From: Undaria pinnatifida
Lineage: Eukaryota > Sar > Phaeophyceae > Laminariales > Alariaceae
Length of the DNA: 64,000 bases
Assembly (NCBI GenBank): GCA_012845835.1
Contig: JABAKD010000011.1
Span: forward strand, 9,424,381-9,488,380
Direction of reading: 5' to 3'
Shown here: positions 19,803 to 30,451 of the stretch, piece after piece
Numbering within the stretch: position 1 is the first letter of the stretch
Layout: each line of letters opens with the position of its first letter
Notes under the pieces: model-generated
The model's database searches: none
Told to the model about the DNA's origin: nothing
The model's input: the letters and a program-made list of their open reading frames with translations, nothing else
Translations under genes and position numbers: made by a program

Positions 19803-20080
19803 TCAGATGCCTGGCTTGGCGGCCAATTGAGGGACTACGTAATGTCTGCCCATGTCATTGGCAAGAGTCCCAACTCGCTTACGATCGGCGTGCCCTTGCT
19901 AGCCTGCACGCGTCGAGCTGCAGCCAGGACTGGTCTTGGGGGGTTCATCTACTTTTTCCCTACAATCCCCTGGGACACCGATTCCCGGACAGACATGCTT
20001 CATTCTCAATATCAAACACAATAAACATCGCTTCGTCTGTTACTTTGTTTTCTTGTGCGCAGACAAAACTACCCTGCTTG
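19803..20080 (+). other. Possible captured gene fragment inside a MITE
   Basis: A 278-bp block found only in this family member. One frame reads DAWLGGQLRDYVMSAHVIGK then SPNSLTIGVPLLACTRRA, and its GC content is higher than the MITE. I do not recognise the protein. It could be a transduplicated exon or just an unrelated insertion. Confidence 0.35.
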
Positions 20081-20344
20081 CGACGATTTTGGGATAAGGA
20101 AGAGCCCCGTCGTTCAGAAATCATTGAAGACGAAAAGTACTCTACCTCTATCGTAGCACGCGTTGAACCTCGTATCCAAAAACTGGCTCTTTTGAGTAAA
20201 CTGAGTGTGCAACCCGAGGAAAAAGTTGCGCGCGGCAAAAAGGTGCAAAATGGTGCAAAGGGTGTACAGTACAAAACAATCGTTTTGCAGAACAAGGAAT
20301 AATAGTCTAATGCGTTTCCGACGATTTTTGGGGTATTTTTTTTT

Positions 20345-20445
20345 TTTGTTTTCAACTCCTTCAGAGCCCCCAAACCCCTCCCCATACTAAGTTCAACATA
20401 ATTTGTCCCCAAAAAGGGTTTCCAGCAGTTGTAAAGGCGTTAAAT
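20345..20445 (+). repeat. Dispersed repeat pair (partner 48196-48284)
   Basis: Shares AGAGCCCCC(A/G)AACCCC, CCATACTAA or CTATACTAA, TTTGTCCCCAA(A/G)AA, GGGTTTCCAG and GTTGTA(A/G)A(G)GGGTTAAAT. Two copies in the window, same strand, function unknown. Confidence 0.55.
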
Positions 20446-21570
20446 CATCACTTAATACTCTCCAGCTCAACCCGTGAGAGGGTTGACAGTCAGCGACCTG
20501 CTGAACAAGCTGTGTGGTCACAGGTGTCCTCCCCTCTCCCTCCCCGTACACCGGTGTACATACACCTGCCTTCATTTTTATCGCGAATAGGCTTCAGCAT
20601 TCCCAACACCTTATTTTCAGCTTTTTAGTGTTGAAGCGCTTCTACGATAGCCCCCACCCCTAAAAGTTTAACGAGAACCTATGAAAAAACGAAAAAAATC
20701 AACGTTAAAACGCGGGTTCGAGACCGACGATGTTGAATCAATATCCTGAAGTCTTACGTCTCTCGCCGCCCCGACTTCATCATTTGTTGGTAGCACCCGG
20801 CAAGAATAAGTGGTTTTTGCAGGTTTTTCATTAATTGGCAACGGAATGAGAAAACAAACACGTTGCAACGTTGAAACCCGACCGAAACATCAAAAATGAA
20901 TACTTACCCTAATAATGGACAAACGATGTGTGTACATGGCGCCAGCACGAACCAACTTCTACAATCTACTAGTGACGTCTTCTACCTCGTAATTTTAACT
21001 AAGTAGGGGGCCGCTCTTCTCGGAGCAATTACAATTTCCGCGCCCCCCCCCCCACGAGTGGTGCGTCCCTCTTCCACACCGCTCCGCCAGTCCCTGCTTG
21101 CGCAATCCGTCTTAGGGATCCCGCCCCCCGAACCATTGCCAGTAGGTATCCAACCCCCTACCCAGGGAAAAAGATGTACTGGGAAGATATGGAGTTGTCA
21201 GACTCCGCCCTCGCAAGTTTGGAGGTAGCAGTCTTGCTTTGTGGGGTCGTCCACTGTGGGCCGAAGACATAGGCAGTGAAAAAATGGTATCCCTCTTTTG
21301 AACCCCGCCGTTGACACCGAGGTTACGCGCGAGAGGATGCAGAGAGTCGCCGTCGTCGCCATGGCCTTGTTCGCAGTCGTGCAGCCCTGCCAATTTTCCT
21401 TCCAAACCTCTGCCTCGATATTTGGTATGGTGTTGTTGGACATCTTCACCTGAACCTTGGACAAAACGTCTCGTATCTTGGTCATGACGCTGAAATGCGT
21501 GACGGAAACGAGTATGAAGACGCATAGAGGCGTGTTGAGGAAGCAGTTACAATGAACGACGCGACATATA
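20446..21570. other. No confident gene
   Basis: Mostly featureless. 21198-21599 on the minus strand has a 133-codon open frame (MTKIRDVLSKVQVKMSNNTI, WQGCTTANKAMATTATLCIL) that looks partly protein-like, but no supporting splice sites were found and it runs into the tRNA-like array. Confidence 0.3.
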
Positions 21571-21577
21571 TAGGAAG

Positions 21578-22330
21578 TTGCTGGTTTCGAAACCAGCACC
21601 TTTCATCGTGTTAGGCGATTTGGCCGACCAGAGATAGTCACAAAGCTGGATGCGCAAACCGCGGCTGTAATGAGGCAAATCTTTTCGTCTAGGGATAGGC
21701 TAACAGCTGGTTTCGAAACCAGCGTTACCGTTGCAGCCAGCGTAACCGTTTTCGTCTAACTCCCCTTCGTGATATATGGTCATTGACACCTAAGCGAAGG
21801 TAATCTTGCGAGTTGATTTAGTGTATCATATACAAGAAAAAAGCAGGTTTTGAAACCAGCGACCTTGTCACGATCGTACTGGTTTAGTCTACCAGCAACT
21901 TTGTTTGGCCGGTTTCTCGAAACCATCGTTACCGTTGTCGCCAGCGAAACTGTTTCCTCTCACTTTTCCCTTCGTGATATATGGACGTTGACATCTAAGC
22001 GAAGTTAATCTTGCCAGGTGATTTAGTGTACCAGATACAATATAAAAAGCTGGTTTCGGAACCAGCGACCCTGTCACGAGCGTATTGTTTTACTCTACCC
22101 GCAAATGTTTTCGTCGGTTTCGAAACCAGCGTGTTACCGTACCTTCCGTTCGTGATGGATTGACGGGCACCGACACGTCTCGGAGGTAATCTTGCCAGAT
22201 GTATTATTAGTCTACACTGTACCAGGACAGATGTGAAGAGCTTGTTTCTATAAACCAGAGACTGTCACGAGCGTACTGATTTCGTCTACCAGCGAAAAAA
22301 AAAATAGTAACTTCGAAACCAGCGTTATCC
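21578..22330 (-). repeat. Tandem tRNA-like array built on a T-arm palindrome
   Basis: About eight copies of GCTGGTTTCGAAACCAGC or close variants (perfect at 21580-21597 and 21706-21723; variants near 21845, 21908, 22048, 22112, 22237, 22306). They alternate at about 130 and 65 bp, so a period near 200 bp carries two. On the minus strand units read GGTAGAC...CGTGACA-AGGTCGC-TGGTTTCGAAACC followed by T5-T6, resembling a shrunken tRNA with D-arm, AGGTCGC linker and T-arm, plus a pol III-type stop. Whether it is a SINE, tRNA pseudogene array or satellite is open. Confidence 0.6.
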
Positions 22331-22546
22331 TTTTGGTCTGCCTCCCCTTCCTGATGGATGCACCTTGACACCGCCGAGGTAATGGATCTCGATTATCTCT
22401 GTATTACACTGACCCATGGCGATCGGGGTCAAATGTTACATACAAGGTTCGAATAGCACACACCTTGTACGCATTTTTGGTTCGTACTTTTCTGCTCACC
22501 TTGCGGGAGGGTCCTTGGGATTGTTGTCCCCTCGGGCGATGCCGGA

Positions 22547-22954
22547 CTAGTGGGAAGCGGGGGAGGCTGAAGGCGGGTCGTAGTCGTCTGCCTCTGCCGA
22601 TGAAGTCTCATCTGAGGCTTTCTCCGAGCCTCCGATGGCAGACTCAGAGAAATTTAGGGGCGCATATACACGATCGCCCACCCCGGGGAGAAGTTCACCA
22701 TGTATCGGAGGTGTGCCCGGACATCCTCCGGCAGAAGTTTCAGACTTATTTACCCCCGCACATGACGGAGGGAAACCGCCTTCCCTCGCGGCCTGAGGGC
22801 CAAGCGAAATGGCATCCGTCACGCAGTCGACTTGCCTGCCATATGCGAGTTTGGGTCGTTTATTCGTTCTCGGTGTCACATCTCGTACCGCCCACCCCTC
22901 CGCCAGAGCCGCTTCCATGGCGGTTGCCGCTCTCTCCTGCTCCTTGGCCTCCAT
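22547..22954 (-). CDS. Hypothetical 135-residue acidic protein
   Basis: ATG at 22954-22952, stop at 22547. Begins MEAKEQERAATAMEAALAEG, has RTNKRPKLAYGRQ in the middle and an acidic end EKASDETSSAEADDYDPP. An in-frame stop lies just upstream of the ATG, so this would be a first or only exon. The opposite strand is also open (Pro/Leu/Ser-rich), but the minus frame has the more natural composition. Function unknown. Confidence 0.35.
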   Translation of the reverse strand: MEAKEQERAATAMEAALAEGWAVRDVTPRTNKRPKLAYGRQVDCVTDAISLGPQAAREGGFPPSCAGVNKSETSAGGCPGTPPIHGELLPGVGDRVYAPLNFSESAIGGSEKASDETSSAEADDYDPPSASPASH

Positions 22955-23614
22955 CCCCCGTTTGTTGGCGCTCCTCTTGCACGGCGCTCTCTACCGAAGG
23001 ATCCCTGCAAGTATTTCCGTCAAAATTTGGTAGGTACCTCGTAGAGGTTATATATCAAAACGCAGAGGCGCCAAAAAAACGTGACGTTTTGTCGTGTATT
23101 TGTGCATAGAATTTTGTGGAGAGAACGTCGTTGTACGTTTGGTTTTTGAACAGGGTTGTTTGTCTTGGCTCTTAAGTGTAAAACAGGGTGGCTTTGGAAT
23201 CTAACCAGCAGGATATTATGATAAGATAGCACAGATTGCACACTACACGCAGCCAGCAGCAGCAGGAGTACTACAGAACAATATAGGCAACCTTAATATA
23301 GGCAAGCTTGCACACACGCGCGCCGTCAAGGTCTCGAACAACAACACAACAACACAGCAGCGAGGCGAAAAAGCACAAGCAGTGGCAGAAGCAGCGGCTG
23401 CTGCAGCAATGACGCACCAAACAGTCGAGAGACAAGCCGATACCCTTGCTGTCAGTGTGTACGACAGGGCTCTACCACTGCTGCTGCTTTATGCTGCTCC
23501 TTTTTGTTGGTCGCGAGATGAACTGATGCTGAAATACCTACACCGTTAAGAAGGGTGTAGTGCAGCATGAGTTGTTCTCGCCACCAACCAAAAGGTAGTA
23601 CAGAGCGACCGTTG
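22955..23614. other. No confident gene
   Basis: Contains CAG/CAA-rich sequence (23340-23420) of the kind seen in 5' leaders of this genome, and ATATAGGCAA duplicated at 23281-23305. No repeat family recognised. Confidence 0.3.
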
Positions 23615-23785
23615 TTAATCAAGTCCAAGTTTAAGGAGGAGGTGTCCCTTCCCAAACTTGGTGACCATCTCGTCAAACGCCACGCTCTGCATCGTCTTCT
23701 GCCTGCGGTGAGGGAAGAGGCGGTTTAAGGCGGCCGTGACGTCCACGAAGAAGTCGCTCGCAAAACCAGTTCTCCACACCACTGC
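23615..23785 (-). CDS. Exon-like fragment with terminal stop
   Basis: Minus-strand acceptor CCTGTTGCAG just before 23785, then AVVWRTGFASDFFVDVTAAL, NRLFPHRRQKTMQSVAFDEM, VTKFGKGHLLLKLGLD and TAA (23617-23615). The frame stays open upstream to 24061, so the true start of the exon is uncertain. The sequence looks protein-like; I cannot name it. It may be the end of a transposon or host gene. Confidence 0.4.
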   Translation of the reverse strand, partial: AVVWRTGFASDFFVDVTAALNRLFPHRRQKTMQSVAFDEMVTKFGKGHLLLKLGLD

Positions 23786-24648
23786 CTGCAACAGGACCGG
23801 ATGTTTCGCAAACGAGGGACGATGCCGACGAACACCGCGTGAAAGGAACATCGGCAATGATTCCGCACGAGCACAAAGCAATGATTCCGCACGAGCGGCA
23901 GGCAGACGTGGAATAGTCCGCAGATTAAGGAAGATTGTAGGTATGAGGGAGCGTAGAGCGAACATGGGCGACAGAGGGGGCAACGGTAATGATTGTGTCA
24001 ACGACGGGCAATCCGAGAACCGGGAACTACGATGCTGGCTGGTGTCTAAGCAGGGATACAATGCATGAGGTCCGTCAATTAGTCAACATGTTGCCATCGA
24101 ACCTTGTGGCACACGCTATCTCCCACACTGCGCCATAACGCCAGGAAGTACGCCTAGAGGGTAGCACCCACTATGGTCGCAATCCGTTCGGTATAATTAG
24201 ACGATGTGAGCATGGTAAAAAAATCGGTGGGGGAAAACATGAATTGATAGGATGATTTTCGGCGTCACCATGACCACGATAAGCCAACAAAAGGCATACG
24301 CTGGGTTATTTTACCTTAAGTTTGCGCATATGAGGCATTTGGGTTTCTACGCCGGACATTTTCACGTCCCCCGAGAGAGCGCTCTGGTACGCGATTTCTG
24401 GGGAGCATATGGGAACATCCATTGAAATAGGGACAAACTACGTTTAAACGGGCGAAATTATACATAGCAGCACCGCTCTTTATTTGTTTTAACAGTTCCT
24501 ACAGCGTTATCGTGTCCGATTTCGTACACTAACATACACGAAAGAACCAAAGGAGCCTTCGCACGACCTGTGGTCTTCTGGCATGACAACACTTGGTACG
24601 CCTTGGCGAAAGAGGTCGCCTTGATCCAGCCGTCTTCCGTTTATACAG

Positions 24649-24771
24649 TTTACGGGACGCGTGTTTTCTATCCTTCATTATGGCATGGACAGGAAGCAGG
24701 AGAGATATTACAGCGACCGTTTTGCTGATTTGGCCATTCATTGTCAACTACAACCGGGCGAGCGCGTAATG
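24649..24771 (+). CDS. Gene C exon (unknown protein)
   Basis: Acceptor TTATACAG at 24648, donor GTAAGC at 24772, 41 codons in phase 0. Reads FTGRVFSILHYGMDRKQERY then YSDRFADLAIHCQLQPGERV. It joins in phase to 25099. Upstream exons were not found. Family unknown. Confidence 0.45.
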
Positions 24772-25098
24772 GTAAGCATTCACGTTATTGCAACCATAAT
24801 TTCTACTTTCCACCTCACATGGCTCAATATTATGTACGAGGGTGCCAACCAATACATGGAACGAACACGGAATAATACCGTGCGAGGCGCTACGTTTTGC
24901 ACCAGATCGCATCGCAGATGGCAGGGCTGTATTTCCTACGCCTACAGGTAAATGATTACCCTCAAACAAAGTGCATGGGTGGGGACATGGGGAGTGACGG
25001 ATATAGGGGGAAATGATTTTGAATCGTACCACTGTAACGGACAGTGTCTAGCTTGTTGCTAGTTTTACGGAGCAGCAGTACCCTAGTGCATGCGGCAG

Positions 25099-25347
25099 GC
25101 CAAGTACGATGTAGACGGATCCGAACTTTACGGGTGGGAAGACGGACAAGGTACTGGATTTTGGCTGCTGTCAAAAACGCAAGCTGCACAAGTTGGACTT
25201 TGGGGGAGCATAGCATCGAAAAACGCCCATATATGCGCCACGTGCGAACCTAATGGCCCTAAAAAATGCCACAATATGAGCCCGACCAAACGAGGAAAAA
25301 TGATGGAAATAAATTTAATGAAAAATAATACACGAACGTATTACTAA
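25099..25347 (+). CDS. Gene C 3' exon (unknown protein)
   Basis: Acceptor GCGGCAG at 25098; phase 0 continues AKYDVDGSELYGWEDGQGTG and FWLLSKTQAAQVGLWGSIAS, ending at TAA (25345-25347). A possible donor, GTACTG after GACAAG at 25150, would shorten it. The last 40 codons are AT-rich and may be readthrough into intron or UTR. Confidence 0.35.
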   Translation, partial: AKYDVDGSELYGWEDGQGTGFWLLSKTQAAQVGLWGSIASKNAHICATCEPNGPKKCHNMSPTKRGKMMEINLMKNNTRTYY

Positions 25348-26285
25348 ACAAAAGCCAAGTTTCAATGTTCAGAGCTTTAACTAGGAGTAGACTTCCCGAT
25401 GAATACATTTAGATTTCTCGTTATTCCTTTGCCCCCTAATAATCTTAAATAACCGAAATAGGGTCGAAATCATCAAAATATGATGGGATAAACAGCGGTG
25501 TGAGGAACATAGGCTAATCGGTTCGCAGGCTCTTGGTAGGTGGGGTAGTGCGTGAGGCTGCGTTGGTGCTTGTCCGACGTCGAAGCCACCAGTTACCGGT
25601 GGGGTATGACCAAGAGGTGGCTAGGTAAGAAACGACAGGGTGAGGACGTGTCTGTAGGGCGATACACTTTTCGATGAGGGTGCCACTCACTTATCCAACG
25701 GCTGCCGACAAGCGACCACGACCAAAACACAACTACGGCACTGTGCGGGGGAGCGAGTTGGACCACGAGCGACGCCTACTTTCAGGGGTGCCTCGGGTGC
25801 GCGACTTGGTGTGCTGTAACGAGATGATTACTATTTTAACTTGCACCGCGAGCTTTAGCGTGAAATATCAGTCGTCTTCAATTATTTTTTGTATATATTT
25901 TGGATGTCGTTCGCAACGAACCTACGTTGTTAAAAAACAAAAACGACTCCTTTTTCTTCTTGATTTTTCATTATGTTCACCATTTATGTCTTCCTCGTTT
26001 GTATTGTGGCCCTATCGGGTGCATAAACATCACCAAGTGGAATAAAATACAGCGAAACCGGCGATTTTTTGTAGACGTAAAACATGAAAAAAAATGCATA
26101 ATGGAAGCTACCCTAGGCACGCCAACATGCTCCTCGCACACTGAAAAGGGAAAACCGAAGAAAGTTGCTGCTTTGTAACCTGTGGGTGCATGACAACAAC
26201 TAAACGTACGAGGTGTTGCCCGACTGCTCGACGGGTACGTGGCGGGTATCAGGGTGTTCGACAGGCAGGCGGGTAACGGCGCAAA
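25348..26285. other. No confident gene
   Basis: AT-rich sequence with a T-rich patch (25860-25985). No repeat family, RNA gene or splice-consistent exon seen. Confidence 0.35.
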
Positions 26286-26930
26286 CTAACTGTGAAAACC
26301 TGCCTTGTACCCGGATATTCTCCCCCCCACAACACAAGAAGGCAACCCTTCGAGACGTAACAACGCTACTAATGATACACGTTCAGGCCGTCCGCATGAC
26401 CGTATTTTTTTCAAGAATATGATTGGAGCGCACCTTCCTAGGAGTTGATTCGATGCTCGTGCCTTGCGGCGCCCATTGTCACCACCGTCGTTCGTCCCTT
26501 GCCTTCGGGCCGTTGAAAGTTGCTCCCCCCGCCGATATGGTCGAATCTCCTTCCCGTTGTCGTCAACTTGCACAAAAGCCTCCCACTTCACCTCTTGCTC
26601 TTGAGGATTGTCCGGGTTGTCAGGCGCGTCCAAACGACTCTCATGATGGCGAGGGCAATCGAGGAACCGTCTTTGCTTTTGTTCGCACTCTGGACAGTGT
26701 CCCGTGACGCACGCGTTGAGGTGTGCTGCAACAACGCTTCTCCCAGTGGTCTTGTACAACAGGATCTTTTCACAAAGAAGCCTGTCACACAACTCTCCCA
26801 TGCTGAATACGTCCTTGGCGGACGATGTCAGGAGAAAACCTTTACAACCACCATCGACGCAAAGACCGCATTCGCAGCTGCACGGATTTCCGGCGGACTC
26901 CCCAAAATGAAGCTGGGGCCATACCCGCAC
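26286..26930 (-). pseudogene. Transposase-like protein, N-terminal/middle part
   Basis: A 214-codon open frame. It shows Cys pairs near the start (CSCECGLCVDGGC), then HLNACVTGHCPECEQ and EVKWEAFVQVDDNGKEIRPY. This series (Cys-rich stretch, HxxC..GxCPxC, VxWxxF) matches the first half of a large family of uncharacterised transposon-derived proteins known from many eukaryotes, whose second half carries motifs like those at 30452-31099. After about residue 150 the translation loses that character (GNDGGDNGRRKARAS), suggesting a frameshift or end of homology. Family assignment is from memory of motif order only. Confidence 0.45.
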
Positions 26931-28460
26931 AAGCGACTTTACGATGAGCTTGCCGATAAGGCAGTGAGCGCAGAGGCAGCACGAAGGGATTGCTTGACGA
27001 CGTAGAAGAGCAACAGCTTATCGAACGAAGCCCTGGAGATGTGGTCGATCTCCACCTTGCCTTCGTGAAACTAGAAGCGTACAGTACAAGACGGGGGACA
27101 CCATTGGAAAAAACAGCGCAAGGGAACGCTTAAAAGTGGAACAAATTACACATGTACAACTCATATATATTATAAAAATTAAAATACACTCCAGCTGTGA
27201 GATCGGATATTTTGTCGAAACTCATCTTTGCAAGCTGTGTGTGATACTCCGATCGCGCGTATTACGGGTTGTGTGTCCTCATTAAGGATATAGGTCGGCG
27301 ACTCCCTTTGCAACTACAGTGTAGCTATCAGGGTCAACAGGGTGATGTTAGGCAGTCTGTGCGCGGGAACTATAAAACCCGTTTCTGAGGGGGATAAAAT
27401 CTGACAGCTGTGGAAGGAAATGCATCAGTTTATCAAGTGAATCCTTTAAGTCGAATAACCGGTGAGGGGAGGGTGGGGTTTTTATGGGCGTGGGGGGCTG
27501 ATTTTGATCAAAAGGGGGACGGGAGGGGGGGAGGGGGGGAGGGACAGGTGGGGCAGCTCAATTTGTGCGTGAAAACTATATATCCTTGTGGGGGAGAGGG
27601 GGGGAAATGTGTGTGTGTGGGGGGGGGGGGGGGGGAGGGCTTTAGGTCGCATAGATGTAGGGGTTTGCAAAATATGTATTACATTATTTTTGCGCCAGCA
27701 CATGTTTGTTGCGTGTGTGTAGACTCGTCTATTCAGGGAACAATCTACGTAAAACTTTTTCGTACCGCGCGTCAACATGCGAGCGTCGGATACACACACA
27801 CGTACGGGATGAGCGCTACGGAGAGAAATAGAGCAAACTCGGGAACAAACCGAATATTTTTTTAATATTCTGATAAGGGTCCGTGTTAACGACGAACTTG
27901 CCAAACAAACATTCGATTGTTGTGTCTTTGATACAATTGGTTTAAATTAGCATCGAAATAATGATCACCGAGCAGGCATTTTCAAATTTATTACTAGAAA
28001 TAAAATACAACAAACGGGTATGGGCCCAGATTAACGAAGAGCACGGAAAACCGTAATTCGATTTTTTTTTTTTTTCATGACAATATACGAAAAAGTCGAC
28101 GCTGCTTCTTATCTCACTCAAAGGGACGGCGTAGTGCGTTCTAGAACATATACTCCGGAGGAAAAAAAAACGAGAAGGGGTCAACGAACACCCGTGGGCA
28201 ACCCTGTAATGAGCGACGGCTCGTGTTTTTCCCGGAGCGTCGAGGCTGGCGGCAGATTGTTTTTGCTGGTAGCGTTTATGAGGCTATGGCTGTAGGCATC
28301 GTTTGGATGGTCTGGCGCCGGCCCGCCGCAAGCAGATGAAAACTAAGCTAAATTCGAAAACAAATTGGAATTTCGGCTTGGCAGGGATTCCCCCGTTAAT
28401 CTAAGGTCATGTGGAATGCCATGCCAAAACACGGTAGGGAACAACTTTACCTGATCTGCC
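26931..28460. other. Repeat-rich spacer
   Basis: Holds an MSFDE-peptide repeat (27160-27260) and a purine-rich G tract (27465-27640, including a long G-run near 27620). The rest is AT-rich with no gene recognised. Confidence 0.4.
27160..27260 (-). repeat. MSFDE-peptide dispersed repeat (copy 3)
   Basis: The minus strand reads RARSEYHTQLAKMSFDKISD then LTAGVYFNFYNIY with no stop. DNA shares ACACTCCAGCTGTGAGATCG and CATCTTTGCAAGCTGTGTGT with the 43.8 kb copy. Compared with the other copies, most changes leave the HTQLAKMSFD core intact. Confidence 0.7.
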
Positions 28461-28892
28461 AATGCCTTGCACACAATGTTGTGTAGCTGCACGACGGAGC
28501 CAAGAAGATACCGCATACTCGCGGAAGAACACCCTTTAGGCTCTAGGCATTCCCGCGATCGATCTCGTGCGGAACGTCTATGGAGTCCTTGCGTGAAGTC
28601 GTGTTTGTCTTGGTTTCGCTCGGGGAAGGCTGGGTGTTGTTGTCGATGGTATCGATCACCACACGCTGCACATTTAGCAGCGCGTGGTGATCGATACCAT
28701 CGACAACAACACCCAGCCTTCTCCCAGCGAAACAAAGACAAAACACGACTACACCCAAGGACTCCATAGGCGTTCCGCACGAGATCGATCGCCGGAATGC
28801 CTATTAATAGAGCCTGAACGGTGTTTTTCCGCAAGTATACGGTATCTTCTTGGCTCCGTCGTGCAGCTACACAACATTGTGTGCAAGGCATT
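28461..28892. repeat. 432-bp imperfect palindrome (foldback)
   Basis: The left arm from AATGCCTTGCACACAATG and the right arm ending CATTGTGTGCAAGGCATT pair for about 210 bp around a centre near 28676. Pairing is best at the centre (GTGGTGATCGATACCATCGA) and outer ends. Some indels, e.g. an extra TATTAATAG on the right. Both arms encode RYLLGSVVQLHNIVCKA on opposite strands. Likely a foldback element or an inverted duplication. Confidence 0.75.
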
Positions 28893-29184
28893 TGAAGCGC
28901 TTTGGGGCAGCGTACATCTAAGCAGTCCCTGCGCCTGGTCCGTTTGCCCGTCCTGCAAGTTCAGGAAGCGGCGGCCGAAATCGAGACACACGTTTATATG
29001 CTTGACGACATACTAGTAAATATTCTACAACACTACCGGGAAAGATGTACACTTCCAAGGATTTGTGCATCAATACAATATATGCCCCCCACGTCTTCGT
29101 TTGACTATTCTACACGCCTCCTGACGGCGACTCGTGCACGGGACTTTACGCCTCGTCCGTGGAGCCCACGCTCAAGTTACTCAC

Positions 29185-29670
29185 AGTTTTGCCGCGCTAG
29201 TGGTGCTCATCTCGCGCTTCCTTCTCTCCAAACATTCCGCGAAAAATTCTCGTTGAACGGGTCCAATGGAATTCTCGAGACCGGTGAAGCTGACGCCCTT
29301 GCCGACTGCGGCGGCGACAAGTACTCGGCGTGCTTCTGATCCCGGTGTAGATGCGACGATGGCAGGCTTCGAGAGCCACTCGTTCATGTCCCTCATAGCC
29401 TCAACAATTTTCAACTCGTCTGGACTTGGCGGGCGTGGGTCGGTCAGCACATGTTCCTGGCGGTAAGCTCGAAAGGACTTGTGGTTGATGAGAGCCCGCA
29501 TGACAAGATCGCGGGTCTCGCCCTCTGATATCGTGTCGCCAAACCTGTTTCGACGCTCACTCTGAACAACATCATCATCGATGCTCTGGATGATGTCTCT
29601 CAGGATCACGCTCGCCTTAGCGCCGTTCGCCGCCAGACCCAATGCTGGAGCCAAAGGTGTCCGAGGTGTC
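29185..29670 (-). CDS. Exon-like segment, unknown protein (possibly same transposon family)
   Basis: Minus-strand acceptor CCGCACAG before 29670 and donor GTGAGT after 29185 bound 486 open bases. Reads ANGAKASVILRDIIQSIDDD, RDLVMRALINHKSFRAYRQE and PDELKIVEAMRDMNEWLSKP, then VGKGVSFTGLENSIGPVQRE, all natural-looking protein. It lies upstream, on the same strand, of the transposase-like frame at 26286-26930, so it could be that element's 5' part. No family recognised. Confidence 0.45.
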
Positions 29671-30059
29671 CTGTGCGGATGCAAGTTTTGGGGAAAATCA
29701 ATAGCGGTTGCCCGAAATGAATTGTTGTCAAATGCCTATAATAATTAAATATTCGCAAGGCCACGTGAAGTTGTTTCGCGAGGTAAAAAGAATGTACAAA
29801 ACCTACCAATTGCCGCTAAAGAACACAGACAAGTGCACTGCCGTTTGGATCTGCTTTCCTGAAACGACAATATATCCCGCACCTCCTTGCCGCGGGTACC
29901 TGGCCGGGTGGCCGGTCGACGTCGGTTTCATGATACAAGGATTACCATCGAGACGAAAGCATAAGCTAACCCGAACCCGAACGCGAGAGGAACAAAGACC
30001 TGCCGGGATGGCCTGTTCGTGTTGGTTCACAAACCGGCGTACCGGTAACCTTGGACAAA

Positions 30060-30420
30060 ACGCTCAAAAGGACAGACGCATGAACGACCCTCCCTCATTC
30101 CGAATTGTCCGAGGACAGAACACTTGGCTGGATGGCCTGCTCAGGCTGGTTCCCAAACCTGCGTCTGATTTCACAAAACGCCCGACAGGACAGACGCATG
30201 AACGACCCTCTCTCATTCCGAAATACACGAGTATATGTCGGAATGAGAGAGGCTCGATCATGCGTCATTCATGTTGGGCGTATTGTGGCGGCAGACGCAG
30301 GTTGGGGAACCAGCCTCAGCAGGCCATCCAGCCAAGTGTTCTTTCCTTGCATTTTGGAATGAGAGAGGCTCGTTCATGCGTCATTCATGTTGGGCGTACT
30401 GTGGAAGTAGACGCAGGTTT
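30060..30420. repeat. Palindrome with GGTTCCCAAACC-type repeats
   Basis: The left part has GACGCATGAACGACCCTC and GCTGGTTCCCAAACCTGCGT; the right part has the complements (TCATGCGTCATTCATGTTGG; ACGCAGGTTTGGGAACCAGC), with a centre near 30228. The right-hand unit of about 110 bp is then repeated (30290 and 30405). Adjacent to a truncated transposase frame. Confidence 0.6.
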
Positions 30421-30451
30421 GGGAACCAGCCTGAGCAGGCCACCGTGTTGC

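Larger units (their letters stand above)
19329..20164 (+). mobile_element. MITE family 1, outer copy with a nested copy and a foreign insert
   Basis: The outer left end ACATGCTACTGTGTAGAGGT (19329) and outer right end CTATCGTAGCACGCGT (about 20149-20164) bracket family landmarks. A second complete copy (19405-19673) interrupts it in the T-run/GGGAGC region. Between AATGAAATA (19800) and CGACGATTTTGGGATAAGG (20081) lies about 278 bp absent from other copies. Confidence 0.65.

Noticed and set aside
29708-30451. N-terminal part of the long plus-strand frame before the transposase-like segment
   Set aside because: The frame crosses palindromic repeats and the translation is repeat-derived; homology-like motifs begin only near 30480.
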